Below are positions 60,681 to 60,928 of a DNA stretch of 60,928 bases, one piece after another (within the stretch, counting starts at the first letter, position 1; each line of letters begins with the position of its first letter). The stretch comes from Candidatus Cloacimonadota bacterium (lineage in GTDB: Bacteria; Cloacimonadota; Cloacimonadia; Cloacimonadales; Cloacimonadaceae), in the NCBI GenBank assembly GCA_028695495.1, contig JAQVIX010000007.1:1-60928 (forward strand), read 5' to 3'. The position numbers and the translations under genes are program-made. The notes beneath the pieces were generated by a model that had not been told where the DNA came from, ran no database searches, and was given only the letters and a program-made list of their open reading frames with translations.

Positions 60681-60848
60681 TAGTTATTGGTGCTTAGTTC
60701 TTTGTTCGTGGTGCTTGGTTTGCAATTCAATCGTTTGTGATTATTATGTTTTTGTGCAATGGGGACTCATGTAGTTCGTTTCTGTAGGCAAAACACATAG
60801 CAGCAGATGCACTACTAAGAACTCCGAACAAAGAACAAAGTACTAAAC
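60678..60848 (+). repeat. array pair D, gene-less inverted pair of the C word
   Basis: TTATTGGTGCTTAGTTC-like array (60678-60718) and the inverted ACTAAGAACTCCGAACAAAG-like array (60811-60848) flank 92 bp with no reading frame. The words match arrays C. It looks like a unit that lost or never had the four-helix gene. It supplies the TAG of rfbB and the start of the aminotransferase. Confidence 0.85.
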
Positions 60849-60928
60849 CACCCCCAGCCTCTGCTGCTGATACTTCTTACTCTGAATATTCTTCCACCAC
60901 TCTGGATTATCCAGATACCAGCGGAGGG
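60843..60928 (-). CDS. rfbB: dTDP-glucose 4,6-dehydratase, C-terminal 27 residues only
   Basis: Reading from the right edge: RWYLDNPEWWKNIQSKKYQQQ then TAG at 60843-60845. The WYLxNxEWWxxIQS ending is diagnostic of RfbB. The rest is outside the window. RfbB converts dTDP-glucose to dTDP-4-keto-6-deoxyglucose, consistent with rfbA and the aminotransferase downstream. The last residues (GVV, stop) derive from the repeat array. Confidence 0.88.
   Translation of the reverse strand, partial: LRWYLDNPEWWKNIQSKKYQQQRLGVV

Overview
The window is a gene-dense bacterial chromosome stretch, about 40% G+C by eye, almost entirely coded on the minus strand. Gene style (surface-glycan operons with ATG-A overlaps, several 'four helix bundle' genes, low-complexity repeat words between genes) suggests an uncultured Cloacimonadota-like or related Gram-negative lineage. 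That placement is a weak inference: there is no rRNA or ribosomal protein gene here.

Layout. 1-1127: a tyrosine recombinase running off the left edge, next to a tRNA 3'-end fragment that looks like an attachment site. 1116-5852: a four-gene minus operon (coiled-coil protein, two P-loop ATPases of the BREX DUF2791 type, short BrxL-like AAA+ protein), divergent from a GTG-started CI/LexA-like repressor (6183-6908) with a promoter and operator-like repeat. 7003-11000: remnant of a polysaccharide deacetylase, then an accessory module (membrane protein, unknown 273-aa protein, DUF4062 protein, channel-like membrane protein). 11312-16178: glycan genes (two reductase/KAS III genes, acetyltransferase, two deacetylases, methyltransferase) ending in a terminator. 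16175-20005: an AbiL-like ATPase/TOPRIM pair and a second copy of the channel-like membrane protein. 20288-25846: glycan genes, including a 5'-truncated wecB. 26080-31203: Septu-like ptuAB, a remnant of an ATP-grasp gene, a transposase-less element with terminal inverted repeats, and an ATPase/PD-(D/E)XK nuclease pair. 31311-60928: a long surface-polysaccharide locus.

How the glycan genes fit together. At the right end rfbB (partial), rfbA and a DegT-type aminotransferase can make a dTDP-4-amino-4,6-dideoxyhexose. Two acyl carrier proteins, an acyl-activating enzyme, a KAS III-like synthase, two reductases and a NeuD/PglD-type acyltransferase look like a dedicated supply of a short hydroxyacyl group for that amine. 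GtrA/GtrB/GT-C, Wzy, Wzx, WecB, a dehydrogenase fusion, a heparinase-fold protein, CapK-like ligase, glycosyltransferases, three ATP-grasp enzymes and an asparagine-synthetase-like protein complete the locus and point to amide-decorated glycan.

The strongest candidate for something undescribed is a set of insertion units: three divergent four-helix-bundle (23S rRNA IVS-type) genes at 23.2, 57.8 and 59.1 kb, each bracketed by its own short degenerate repeat word in inverted orientation, plus one gene-less pair at 60.7 kb. The repeat arrays have become coding: they supply start codons, stop codons and in one case most of a lipoprotein signal peptide of neighbouring genes. A second candidate is the BrxL/ATPase operon without methylase or PglZ.
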